A stretch of DNA of 64,000 nucleotides. It comes from Prunus persica (taxonomy: Eukaryota > Streptophyta > Magnoliopsida > Rosales > Rosaceae). Below are positions 49,183 to 60,208 of the stretch, piece by piece. A program made the position numbers and the translations under genes. Location: NCBI RefSeq assembly GCF_000346465.2, contig NC_034014.1:25634305-25698304 (forward strand), read 5' to 3'. Position 1 is the first letter of the stretch. Every line of letters starts with the position of its first letter. A model generated the notes under the pieces. The model searched no databases. It was not told the origin of the DNA and was given only the letters and a program-made list of their open reading frames with translations.

Positions 49183-50983
49183 GAGAGGCAGAGAGAGATC
49201 AATAAAGAGAGAATATATAAACTAGAAACCACCCATCAACAAAATGGGCATGTTAATGTACAGAATTTCAAATGCAGACTGACAGGCATATGGTCAGATA
49301 TATATAATATACAATATAGTTATTTGTGTATTATATTATTTTAATGGTGTCTGGTGTGGGAATGGAAGGAAAGAATGAAAAATAGAAAAAAAGTAGGTGC
49401 AGGAAAATGTTGTTTTGTGTTGTGGGGGTTGGTGAGGAGAATGGGAAATAGCCCGGGGAATTGCTCGTCGAAGGGCAATGTCGTCAATATAAAAATACGG
49501 CTGACTTGTCATTCGTCAGAGTGTTCTAGGCATCTAAAGACTCCTACGTGGCAACACGTATTGCTCTGCTGCAGCCTTGGTTCGGTGGACAACCAAGAGC
49601 TTTGTGGCTTTGGCACCTTTAGGTATCATACATGGAAAATTTTACATTCCTTACATAACAAACCCTACTTATGAACACTAAGTGAAGAAATCACTTCGTT
49701 ACGATTCACTTCATAATGTAGTTTAATGTCCTCAAAGTTATATTCGAGTAGGACCAATGCGCCAATTAATAAAGAGTTGGTGGATCATTTAAATGAATAA
49801 TTTAGTTGAAGGATCAAAATGCAACTCAAGTATAAGTTTGAGGACCATTTAAGTAAATAAGCCTTTAAAATTTCATTAAGAATCATTTTTGCAAAAGATC
49901 AACACAATTGAAACTTGTTTGACCATTTAATTATCATCATCAACATTTGTATTTAGGTACTGTATAGGTAAAGAAAATACCTCTATGAGAAAACCCTAAG
50001 GAAAGAAACCCTGGCCGCGCGCCTCTTTGGGGGTTGGCGGCTTTCCTCCTTTCCCCTCTCATCTCCTCTCCTTCCCTCCCTTTTCTTCTTTATTATTCTT
50101 TGTTATTTTGTTTTGTGGTGTGGAAGCAGCCGCTATGAAATGATGTCGTCGCCGTGACAGTCGTCGTCTTTTAGCCCATGTACACAAGGATTTGGCTTCA
50201 GTTGTCAACCTTCGACATGAGTTTAGAGCGACAATGAGAGGAAGATGTCAGGTTACATTTCAGGTTTTGCTAGTACAACACTATGGTTTAACAGTATGGC
50301 GCTATGGCTATCTTTGGGTTGCCCAGAATATGTGGAGTGGTGGTACTGCTTCTTAGTTTTTTTTATCTAATAATTTTCAAGAATTGTTTAACCTTTCGAT
50401 ACGGATATGTTGTTTCTGCTGTTGCGCAACAGATTGGTTTTGTAAATTTAAGTAGGGATGCTTTCGGTTGTTGAATCAGGGATTTTAATCACTTTGTGGG
50501 TTGTGTGTGATTCTCTCCATATCAATTCAATGTGTTGTTGCATTTGGTCACTAGACAAGACGTATTAATATTTTGCACCATAGTGACTTTGTACTTGTAT
50601 ATGTTCCTCTTATCAATAAAATACTATTGCCCTTTATTTTAATTTTTTAAATATCATCATCAACATTTTGTTAATTTATCTGTAATATCTTGTTCCTCTC
50701 TTTATTGTGTTATAATTAGATGATTTAATTATTTCAGATTTTATTGATTTATTTATTTATTTATAAAGTTGATCATTGAATGATGTTCTAAAAATGAATT
50801 GTTCATTTCATTGACTCGCATTGATGGTGGTTCGACCCGCATACGAATCATTTTTTATGAATAGTCAAATGTGTTTTATTTAGGACCACCACCACCACCT
50901 ATCTAACATTCAAGGCCATGTGCATCTCATCTGTATTTTTGTTGTTGTTGGAATGTCATGTGTATTTTTAAAAGTTCTTCTTC
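49183..50983. other. PHT4 upstream region and gene-poor spacer
   Basis: PHT4 promoter side to about 49700. The stretch 50000-50640 begins GC-rich and ends near an AATAAAATACT run, reminiscent of a degraded retroposon 3' end, but no LINE protein motif was found. Nothing else recognised. Confidence 0.4.
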
Positions 50984-51180
50984 TACATGTCAAGGCCTCA
51001 CATTTTGGTGTTGGATTGGATGAACCCACAAACCATTTGGATATGCAGAGCATTGATGCATTGGCGGATGCACTTGAAAAGTTCAAAGGAAATTTGGGTT
51101 GTGGAAAATGGTGATGTGTGTGATTTTGATGTTAGTTTTGAACAGCACAAGGAGAAGCCTAAACCAAGGAAGAAAAATCA
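50984..51180 (+). pseudogene. ABCF (GCN20-type) ATPase pseudogene fragment
   Basis: Coding-like matches to the C-terminal part of a plant ABCF protein appear in two frames: RPHILVLD, then after a frame change [25 protein letters not shown] (Walker B plus D-loop), then [21 protein letters not shown]. The frameshift is a duplicated pentamer TTGGA at 51011-51020. Between KFKG and IWVVENG the usual switch-histidine segment (VSHD...) is deleted. No introns separate the blocks and no other part of the gene is near, so it is a truncated, dead copy, possibly processed. ABCF proteins act in translation control. Confidence 0.82.
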
Positions 51181-51407
51181 AAGCTGTGTTTGTTTTGTTG
51201 AATGCATAGAAACGGAAGTAGGAGATTTTGACCAGATTTGAGTGCTCAGTCATTACCCTGTTTCCTCTGTTTCTGATTCCATTCTACTTCCTACTACTAC
51301 CAATTGCCAATTCAATATCAATTATATGAGATTAAAAGGAAGCGAGGTATATTCGATGAGACCAAATTATTTGAAATTACCAATTGCGAATTCAATATCA
51401 AGTGTAA

Positions 51408-51430
51408 CAACAACAACAACAACAACAACA
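51408..51430. repeat. (ACA)n microsatellite
   Basis: About seven CAA/ACA units after the ABCF fragment. A (TA)n tract lies at 51676-51697 next to the MITE. Confidence 0.85.
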
Positions 51431-51702
51431 AAACAATATCAGCAATTTTCTTAATTATATGCTCATGGAAAGAAAGAGTTTAAAAGAAAATTTATGGAAA
51501 ATTAAAGGTTTTATTTATTTATTATATAAATGTGTGCGGAAATAACTTTCTGTATTTTTTTGATGAGGAATAATCAAAATCTCTTAACATAACCATACTT
51601 AAAAAAAATGTTACAAACAAACCGATATAATAAAACAAGGGTAAAAATAGTATATTAAAATAGGTAACAAACCGATATATATATATATATATATATAATC
51701 AG

Positions 51703-52083
51703 TCCCCTTCTAATGAGGGATCATTTAAGGGACACTCTTTAGAATTTTTTACGATTTTTTTTTTCAATGATCCAAACCATCTATTTTTTAAGTCTACATT
51801 CATAGATCATTCTTTCAAAAAATTAGACAAAGCGAAAACCGTTTTTGACATCCAATTGTATCATACAAAATTAATGAATACGGTGATTCAAGAAAGTACT
51901 AAAATTTCAATAACACAATTGAGTGGTCAAACAATATTAGATTCAAGTGATTTTTTGTAGAGATGATCTTTGAATAATTATCTAAAATATAGAAGGTTTG
52001 GATTAGTGAAATACATGTGGATTGGACCCTACAAGAGTGTCCCTCAAATAAACTAATTTGAGAGATCCCTCAATAGAAGCTCT
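51703..52083 (+). mobile_element. MITE, copy 1
   Basis: Imperfect inverted ends: the left end CTTCTAATGAGGGATC...AAGGGACACTC mirrors the right end GAGTGTCCCTCAAAT...GATCCCTCAATAGAAG. The inside is AT-rich and non-coding. A diverged second copy in the opposite orientation lies at 55640-55962. Exact ends and target duplication are not resolved because the left side abuts a (TA)n tract. Confidence 0.75.
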
Positions 52084-52186
52084 CTGTATATATGTATATG
52101 TGTGTGTGTGTGTGTATATTTAGTTAGCCATCCTCAACTTGTAGAAAAATTATGTTTCCAAGTAAATTAAAAGAGAAACATAGATA

Positions 52187-52359
52187 ATCACAAAGTGGTG
52201 CGGTTGGTAAACTACTACCTCCAGCTGGCGAGCTACTTGGTGCCTCAATGGCAGGGATTCGAAATCCATTAGAAGCACTTTGTGGTCAGGCACAAGCCAA
52301 ACCTCAAGCATGGATTAATCTCACTCTTTGAGTGTGGGAACACCTCGTGATATTTACCA
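52187..52359 (+). mobile_element. tRNA-derived SINE with 18-bp target duplication
   Basis: A 173-bp unit flanked by perfect direct repeats AAAAGAGAAACATAGATA at 52169-52186 and 52360-52377. The head contains box A-like TGGTGCGGTTGG and box B GGGATTCGAAATCC about 50 bases later, the internal Pol III promoter of tRNA genes. The tail is unrelated to tRNA (CACTCTTTGAGTGTGGGAAC) and ends near an A-rich run. It is not an intact tRNA gene. Confidence 0.85.
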
Positions 52360-52377
52360 AAAAGAGAAACATAGATA

Positions 52378-52800
52378 GAATACTAGGAAGCAATCTTTAT
52401 TTAGTTATTTATTTATTAAGTATTGAATGAATGAATGAATCAATTAACAAAAACAAACAAGGAAAACCCTATGAAAAAGGATTGTACAAGAGTACCAAAT
52501 AAAGTAAATTTTACACTACGACCAATTAGTGGTCTTTAATTAATTTATTTATTTTTGGGACCTTAAGCCATGTGACCATGTGATTTGGTGGAAAACTTAC
52601 TTGATATTTATTTTTTTCTGCATTAAAAACTTACTTATTTTAAGCTATCCTATAATAATTTAAAGAAATAAAAATAAAGTCCATTGAATTATGGTGCACC
52701 TAATTACATACTAATACTCTCTCATTCCTAAGTGTAGTAGGATTTTGTGAAGGGTGGTTCTATTTAAACTCTCTAATCTGCTCCTCTTCCTCTTTGCTCT
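52378..52800. other. AT-rich spacer
   Basis: No gene recognised; (GAAT)n-like repeat GAATGAATGAAT near 52424-52439. Confidence 0.4.
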
Positions 52801-52835
52801 AGGGTTTTCTTTTTGCTCCTCTTAGTCTTTGCTCA

Positions 52836-52936
52836 TATAAAAGGGCTAGTTAGAAAAGAAAAAAGAAAAACCCTTTCTAAGGATATATTAGGTTGGAAGA
52901 AAGAGAAAAAGATCCATGATGGCTACAAGACAAGAG
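52836..52936 (+). promoter_or_regulatory. Orphan TATA box and possible first exon
   Basis: TATAAAAGGG at 52836-52845 is followed about 75 bases later by ATG ATG GCT ACA AGA CAA GAG and then a good donor GTATGT at 52937. This looks like a promoter plus a 7-codon first exon. No downstream exon with recognisable homology was found before the ELM2 gene, and transposons lie at 53.3-54.3 kb, so this may be a gene start cut off by insertion, or chance. Confidence 0.3.
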
Positions 52937-53300
52937 GTATGTATTCCAACTTTCTTCTTGAATACTTTGAAACTTGAATAAGAAATTTAGAATGCAAATC
53001 TCAGTCCTCCTATCTATTTCTTTTCTAGTTAACCAAGTTTATAAAGCCTCAACATCAAGAAATTTTGGGGTTGAATATCTCAATCATTCATCACAATTAG
53101 GGATTAACCATATTATGCAACCCATTCTTCAAAACTAACAATAATTACAGAAAATTTTAGGGGAAAAGAAAGATCTCCATCTAATTAGTTAGAGGATTCT
53201 TTTAATCCATCCAAAAAAAACATAATTTTAACTTATGATTCTTTCATCTTATTTTAGAGATTTTTTTTTTCCCAAAGTGAGGAATGGGGAATGGGGTTTT

Positions 53301-53400
53301 CTCACACACACACACACATAGCCAAGGTGCTATGAGGGTTTGAACCTGAGACTACTGATCTGTAAGTCAAAACCCTGTTTCCACAGGGCTAAACCCATTG
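53301..53400 (-). mobile_element. SINE-like copy (family 1)
   Basis: Minus strand: CCAATGGGTT, box A TAGCCCTGTGG, TTTGACTTACAGATC, AGTCTCAGGTTCAAACC (box B) and a (TG)n tail ending TGTGAG. Its 5' end touches the TIR element at 53402. Confidence 0.6.
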
Positions 53401-53401
53401 G

Positions 53402-54256
53402 CTCGTTTGGTACGAATGACTGTCTTGGCATGAACTATAATCAGGGGCTGTCTTGGATTGGTTTGTCCTGGCCTAAACTGGATAACAGTTGTCCTTCGTT
53501 TGGTGTATATTTGGACTAGGACTAGATTTAAATAAAAAAAAACATATTAAAGTGAATTTAATATTATTATTTTTTTACTTTTCTTCTCTCTCTGCATCTT
53601 CTTTTCTTCTTCCTCTCGAGACTTGCTTCTTCTTCTTCATCCTCTCTCCTTTGCCTCTTCTTCTCAATATATGTTTCTCTTTGTTTTTTTTTTTTTTGAA
53701 ATTTTTTCTCGTTGCTTTTTTTTTTTCCAAAATTTTTCTCTGTTCCTTTTTCTTTTTTCCCGAAAATTTTCTCTTTGCTTCTTCTCAATATACTCTGTCT
53801 TCTACTTCTCCCTCTGCTTGCACAGTCATCATCGTCTCACAGTCACCATCGTTGCACAATCGTCGTGTCCATAGCCCATAGGTCAAGCTGCGAAGTCATT
53901 ATCTCAAATCGGTGCTAGCCGAAACTGACAGGAACTGACTGCGATGTTGTATTGGGGGTCACTGCATGTGGCTATGACGGTGGGGGTTTGGATCGGTTGC
54001 AGGTACTTGGATGGTCGGTGGTTGTGAAAGACACTTGGGTGGTCGATCATTATTGCAAGGGCTTGGTTGTTGCAAACTCTTGGGTTGGGACTGGGTTGTC
54101 CCCCCTCTCCACTCGAGTGTCACTAAGAACATCTAAGGATGTGTTTTTGGTGGGGCCAGTATTAACAGTCCCACTTAAAACTAGTACCAAGTGAAAACAA
54201 ACATGGGATAAAAATTTATCTTGTCCAATCCAATCTTAGAAGGTGTAACAAACGAG
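53402..54256. mobile_element. Putative non-autonomous TIR DNA transposon
   Basis: Ends CTCGTTTGGTAC (53402-53413) and GTAACAAACGAG (54245-54256) are inverted with one mismatch. Subterminal motifs also mirror: TCTTGGATTGG near the left end and CCAATCCAATCTTA near the right end. The 855-bp interior has pyrimidine-rich and GC-rich parts and no transposase. A clear target duplication was not found, so superfamily is not assigned. Confidence 0.55.
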
Positions 54257-55116
54257 AGGGATTTAATTCTTGTGCTGTTTTCTATATCTCATACAGAATT
54301 CAATGAAACAAATCCCTTGTCAACCTTTTTTATGTTGATCTTGTATTTATGTTCAAAACGACATTGCTTCGACTTTTAAAAGTTAAAGCGTTTTAGATTT
54401 TGGGTGATTTTTTACAAGGATGATTATTAAACGAAGACTTTAGAGTAGATGTAAGTTATGAAATTTTTCAAAAATTCGGAGTGAGGGCTCTCTCTCTCTC
54501 TCCTTGATAGGATCAGTTGTGCTACCTCTATCTTCCCCCTCAAGAAAGTCAAATCTGAGCTCCTTACCCTACACTCAACCACAACCGAATTGGGAATCCC
54601 TGACCACTTCCCCAGTCATCAAACCACACTTCACCAATCCCACCCGCACGCGAGCTAATGATCTCTCTCACCCTGATCTCTCATTTACTTTCGTTCTCTC
54701 TATCTTTCTTTCATGGCCAATCGACTTGGGGTTGCTCGTCGTCTCTCCTTTACCAATCTCTTTCTCCTCTATTATTTCATTGTTTCTCTCATCTCTCCTA
54801 TTTCCCTTCCCTCTGATCTGCGTACTGGCACGATCGCCAATCTCAAACCGACAATTGTAGAGACAGAGATAGGGGAAATAGAAAAGGAGAGGAAGAAAAG
54901 GAATAGGATGAGAATGGCAAACTGGACCTCGTCTTTCCCCACTCCACCCCATTATCATCCTTTTTTGGTGATTTAATTATCATCACAAATTTAGTGTTTA
55001 CTATAAGAATAAAAATTCATTTAATCATTTGATTATCACCACAAAATTTTAGTGCTTATCGAAAGTTGGTTTTTATTTATATCTTCCAGTTTCTGTGGCA
55101 TAAAAGTTACTTATCT
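54257..55116. other. Low-information spacer
   Basis: CT-rich and Ser/Leu-coding low-complexity sequence around 54490-54860. Reading frames there have no domain and overlap on both strands. No gene called. Confidence 0.4.
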
Positions 55117-55200
55117 GCCAACGGGGTCTAAGTCTTGACTTATAGACTAGAGGTCTCAAGTTCGAACTACCACGACGTCATAGTTGTGTGTGTGTGTGTG
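55117..55200 (+). mobile_element. SINE-like copy (family 1)
   Basis: CCAACGGGGTCTAAG, CTTGACTTATAGACTAG, GGTCTCAAGTTCGAACT (box B) and a (TG)n tail followed by (AG)n. Same block order as 28712-28800 and 53301-53400. Confidence 0.6.
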
Positions 55201-55639
55201 AGAGAGAGAGAAATCATCTTTTCCCTTTAATTTAGACTATCGTTTGCACTAACAAACAAGTTACTTATCTCTGCATATGTGGATTATGTCCTTTGATAAA
55301 TGCAGCGAGCCCGCCCCTTTACACCTAAATTAAAATTTTATTTCTAGAGATGGCAATAAGGTGAAAAGGATGGGTACGTAATTCACATCCCCATCCCCGC
55401 CCCACCCTAATGCAAAAACACCATTAACAATAATAATCTAGAATGAGAAAAAAGATAAGTTAGAAACTATTATACTAAGTAACAGACAATACAAAATTTT
55501 GTTTTAGACTTACACTATGTTTTATTTAATTCAATATATAATATGTGGAATATATATTTTGGTAGGAGTTGTGAGACAAACCTAGAAGCCACTTAACAAT
55601 ATATTTATATAAAAAATTAATATAATCCTAGCTTGAGTG

Positions 55640-55962
55640 TAGGGATCTTTCAAATAAGCTTATTTGAGGGGCACCTTTGTAGGGCCAACCATGCATTGTA
55701 TTTCAATTATCCGAACCGTTTAGTTTTTAGATAATCCCTCAAAGATCATCTCTGCAAAAAATCACTTGAATCTGAAACCATTTAACCACTCAATTATTGT
55801 TGTTATTATAGTATTTTCTTGAAGCTGCGTGTTTGTCTATTTTGTTAATCCCAATTAAATTTTTGCAATGTTGATCTATAATTGAAAACTTGAAAAATAA
55901 ATGATTTGGATCATTAAAAAAACAACATATGGGTCTTTAAAGGATGTCCATCAATAAAAAGG
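55640..55962 (-). mobile_element. MITE, copy 2 (opposite orientation)
   Basis: The left end TAGGGATCTTTCAAATAAGC, then TTATTTGAGGGGCACC, matches the reverse complement of the right end of copy 1. The interior segment AGATAATCCCTCAAAGATCATC corresponds in reverse to GATGATCTTTGAATAATTATCT in copy 1. The right end GGATGTCCATCAAT is more diverged. Confidence 0.7.
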
Positions 55963-57960
55963 AACTATATATATTTTATATAGATTGGGTTTGGGTGGGG
56001 ATAGAATACCATTCCGTCAAAACACTATACGCGAAAATTTCTCCAAATCCATCTCCATACCCGATTTATATCTTCATACCCGACTCATTGGGATCGAAGC
56101 CCCACAAATACCCAAAATCCGTGGGGAAAATTATATTATTTCTTCTCTCCTCTCGTAGTCTACCAAAGACCAAAACAAAAGATTTCGACCCCTCCTCTCC
56201 TTCCTCTTATTTTTTTTACTGCTACAGCCCAAAAGAGATTTATAATTCAAATGCAAAATTAGCCTTCAACATCGCTACTTTCTTTCTTTTCCAATTTTAT
56301 GTTTCTCGAGGGACCAGAGGTGCAAACCAGAATCCACGAGTTCCAGAGTTCGAACTCGTCCTACTCGGCCATCCCAAAGGTACCCTTTTTACACTCACAC
56401 ACAGACAAACCCACTCGCTTATTTTCGTGCACAGTTTCTTCAACTCCATTAATGGCGGTCGCGAACTGAAGCGACCAAGGTCAGCCCTCCATTTCTGAAT
56501 CCGCCTTTGCTTTATGCTAACCCAATACTACTATAGATATTAGTAGCGAACCCAACCATTGAATATTAGTGTAATGCATTAAGTTAGATTATCTTGACGA
56601 AGATGCCGATGCCATCACACAAAGTTACCCACTTTAGGGTTTGGGTGTTGCTCTCGTTAGGAGATGGGTCCCTGAGGTTCGGTTTGTTTCGACGGAAAAT
56701 GGGTTGGCTGAAGTATCCCGGGAAATGTTTTGTTTGTTTGGTTTTTGAAGTTTCCTGGGAAATTGAAAGATTTCAATCAGAGCTCCATTTTTGCACTGAC
56801 GTATTTTCTATTTCCACTTAAAACTTTAACCTTTGGAATGTGTTTGTTTCTCGGAATATAGCTAAGGGATGGGTTTAGAATTCCCTAAGAACGCATTTCT
56901 GGCAAGTGCAAACTTCTGGGTTTTTAATTTGGCCAGAAAATTACAATGTGTTTGGTTTCATGTAAAAACTCAGAAAATAGATGGTTTCCAAACCCATCAT
57001 TTAGAGGTGGGTTTCATAAACTTTTTGTTTGGTTTTAACTTGGTGACCTTGCCATTGGATTTATACTTTAAAAACAAAAATTCTTTTGGTGTCATTGATA
57101 AAAACATTTCTATTTTTAGCATTCCAAATACTGGAATGGGAACATTCGATGCCATTAATTCTAAAATCCATGTTCCAAAGAATGGTTTTTTTTTTTTTTT
57201 TCCTGAAATCTGCTTCCGCAAAACAGACACCATTGGATTTGAATGTGATGGTTGGGAAAGGCATTTCTTTTTATGGCCTATGGAAAAGTTTTTGTCATAA
57301 AATCTCTTTAGAACAACTGCTTTCAATTTATAATGATAGATGTTGAAATCTTTTGGCAAGATTGAACCACCATATAATGTGTAAGAATGAAGGAGATTGG
57401 CCATTTGAGGGAACTTAGACACGAGCATCGTACTTGGACCAAAGGTCTCAAACAGTATGAACATGAATGATAAGTGTGAAAGTGAAAGCTTCAAGGCTTA
57501 GATTGGCCATAGGAAAGTTTCAGTAGGTTTCCTCTTCTCATCTAGATAAAAGGGATATCTCATCTGAAAGGGGTAGTTTATTTAGGCTATAGTTGCCTAA
57601 TTGGATGAGATCTCATGAGTTGAGAGCTGACTTTGTCAAATTTCTTGCAGAGTAAGGATGGTTTGTACAACCAAATTATGTTCATGTGGAACTTTAGAGG
57701 GTTAAGGAGGTCAGAGCAAGGACAGGACACTTGTCTTTTTCAAGGGTTCTTTCTGAGTTCTTGACCTCCTCATGGTTTTCATTCTCTACTAACATTGGAC
57801 AGTATGCTATGTGTTTGAAGTGTTATAGAAGTGATTGAATTTGGCATAGATTTGTTTACTATCTTTTGCTACATTGAGTATAAGTTAGAAAGTGGCACCT
57901 GCTAAGGTGAGAAAATTTGATACAGGGTCTGAATAGGATTTGAAGGATAACTTTGCTAAA
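55963..57960. other. ELM2 gene leader region
   Basis: Promoter and 5' UTR of the ELM2 gene. A leader exon probably ends at 56379 (CCCAAAG|GTACCC), and a leader intron runs to the acceptor at 57925 (GATACAG), 35 bases before the start codon. Frames inside this intron (for example 56869-57300) are not supported as coding. Confidence 0.5.
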
Positions 57961-60208
57961 ATGACGTTATTGAGAAGTCCTAGTGGTCGTGACAATCAAG
58001 AGAGTGCTAAGAAACCTTCTTTTCCCTTGGCGGACCAGCTGCAAAAACGGAAGTCACCTTTTGGCTTCTATACTGATTCTGATATGTTGGTGTGGTTGAA
58101 AGGGCTAGCATTAGACCCTTGTGACCAGAAAGCATCCCCAGATTCAGCTCAACAATTATGGAAGCAGAGTCTTAAAGTGCGGAAACTATTGCTTCTTGGT
58201 AATGTCGTTTGTCCTCGGGTATGTTCAAACTAAAACATTGTTTGTTTTCAATCATCTTGTTGCATTGTTTTCTTGCTGATAAATGTGGTGTTGTTCATTT
58301 GACTAAACCATATTAGTATGTTAAGATAATAAAACAATAGTTGGCCCACATCCTAACAGCTTAACTCTTGATGGTATACCAATAAACTTTTATGTGGTAT
58401 CACAGAGTGAGAGATCCTGAATCCAGAACCTCCCAATCTGCATTCAATTGTACATGTTGGGCTTTCTAGTGCTGGAGAGAAGCCCAATGTAGTTGTATAC
58501 GGAATTGCAATAGTGATAAGACTAGTTATCCTACTACATACCTGTATTCTACCAATTATAAGCTGACATATCCTATATTTCCTATGATCCTAGCCTAATT
58601 TATCCTGCATTTCAAGCATACATTACGAGCATTTCTTCACAGACCCAACTTAGAATCAACTGAGATCTTGTTCCATTGTCAGAAAAGCTATCCAACAGAA
58701 CTTCATATGGTTGATAAGCTCTTCCACAATCATTACCGAAAAGAAAATATAAGAAAAAAGAGAGGGCTACTGCTTAATTTTGTCATGATACATAAGTGAA
58801 ACATTTCAATTTCCGAAGCATTTAGCCCTGCTTAATTTTTCCATATTACTTTGTGATAATTTCTCTAAATGTGAGTTATTTTCTTTGTACTTTTAACGCA
58901 ATTTCCAGTTCAGAAGTTTTTTTTTTCTAACATGAACTTTCATTCGTCACTCCCAATCTTATTGAAACTACTTTCCCTCCCCCCTCCCCTTTTTTTCTAC
59001 AGAGAAAACGAAAACTTCATCAGTTCCTAAACAGTAGTAAGTTCGCAGGTGCTTCTGGATTGGCTACAGAGAAATCTGATGTTCATACTGTAAAGAAAAT
59101 GGGCAGAGTGCATTCTGTCTCATGTGTAACCAATACAAATGCCAACAGTGAAATTTTCGAACCACTGCTTCTCTGTAACTCACGCAGTTCTGGAAGTTTG
59201 TTGACTTTTGAAGATGAAGATCAGCATAAGCCAGGCTATACAGATTTGGCCATTATGGATGTGGAAAATATTGGTCCATATTGCAAGGATAATTCTGCCT
59301 CTCCTTTGATTGATACAGATGAATCAAACAATGGTTTGAACACATTGAGTCCAAAAAACTTGAATTTCTGTGATGCAACCAATGTGAATCTTAATGATAC
59401 AGCTGAAAGCTCAGACTCTTCGAGTTTAGACGAGAATAGTTCAGAACTTGAATGTGCATTGAGGTCATTGGTTTCCAGTGATGATTATCTTCCAAGATCT
59501 ATTCCTGTGAGAGAGATCGATGGCTCAGCTCACCATTCGGATCCATTGAGGTCAAAGGAGCAAAATTCGAAAGTTCGAGAAGCAGTGAAAATAATGTTTT
59601 CAGATGGTGGTGTTCTGAGGGCTGTTGTTCCCATTGGTCCTGGTTTTCAGGTGGAAGTCCCAGAATGGACGGGTCCAGTGGATAGGAAGAATCTTTATGG
59701 TAGTGATGGTGATTCGAAAGTGTCAAGGTGGTTGGGCAAACGAACGTGGCCCATTAAAGGAAAAAGTGCAGGAGCCGCTGTGAAAGAACTTGGTAAAGGG
59801 AGATCCGACTCCTGTTCTTGCGTCTCTCCAGGATCTGTTGGTTGTGTCAAACACCACATTCATGAAGCAAGACTCTGTTTGCAATATGAAATTGGTCCTG
59901 CCTTTCGGAGTTGGAAGTTTGATGAAATGGGAGAATTTGTCTCAGCGTCATGGACTTCAAGTGAACAGCGGAGCTTTGAATCTCTTGTCAGAATGAATCC
60001 ACTATCAAATGAAGCAAGTTTTTGGAGGACTGCCTTTAAGCGTTTCCCTTCCAAGTGCCGGAAGAGCATTTTGAATTACTACTATAATGTGTTCATCCCT
60101 AGACGTATGAGCATCCAGACTAGATCCTCTCTTGATGAAATTGACAGTGATGATGACCAGACAAAGGAAGAACAGCTAACTGGATGTAAATCTAGAAGGG
60201 TAGCTTAG
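57961..60208 (+). CDS. ELM2-domain nuclear protein (SANT-like tail)
   Basis: Two exons, 57961-58218 and 59003-60208, give 487 residues. An upstream extension lacks an ATG, so MTLLRSPSGRDN is the start. The first exon has SPFGFYTDSDMLVWLKGLALDPCD. The second has RKRKLHQFLNSS, a long acidic Ser-rich middle, then an ELM2-type motif near residue 296 (VPIGPGFQVEVPEWTGP), PSKWLG-like SRWLGKRTWPIK, and near residue 425 a SANT/Myb-like helix (FWRTAFKRFPSKCRKSILNYYYNVFIPRR). The C-terminus is acidic then basic. ELM2-SANT pairs in other eukaryotes recruit histone deacetylases; in plants these proteins are poorly characterised. No ARID domain is seen, although related plant proteins have one. The role is inferred. 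Confidence 0.85.

Noticed and set aside
50000..50640. Truncated LINE
   Set aside because: An AATAAA-like end alone is not enough; no reverse-transcriptase or endonuclease motif and no target duplication were seen.
52187..52359. Functional tRNA gene
   Set aside because: Box A and B are present but no cloverleaf with a paired acceptor stem could be drawn, and the unit is bounded by a target duplication.
53489..53881. Phe/Ser-rich ORF
   Set aside because: Low-complexity pyrimidine tract inside the TIR element; an equally open frame exists on the other strand.
56869..57300. 143-codon ORF before the ELM2 gene
   Set aside because: Falls inside the probable leader intron, no homology recognised and includes a poly-T run.
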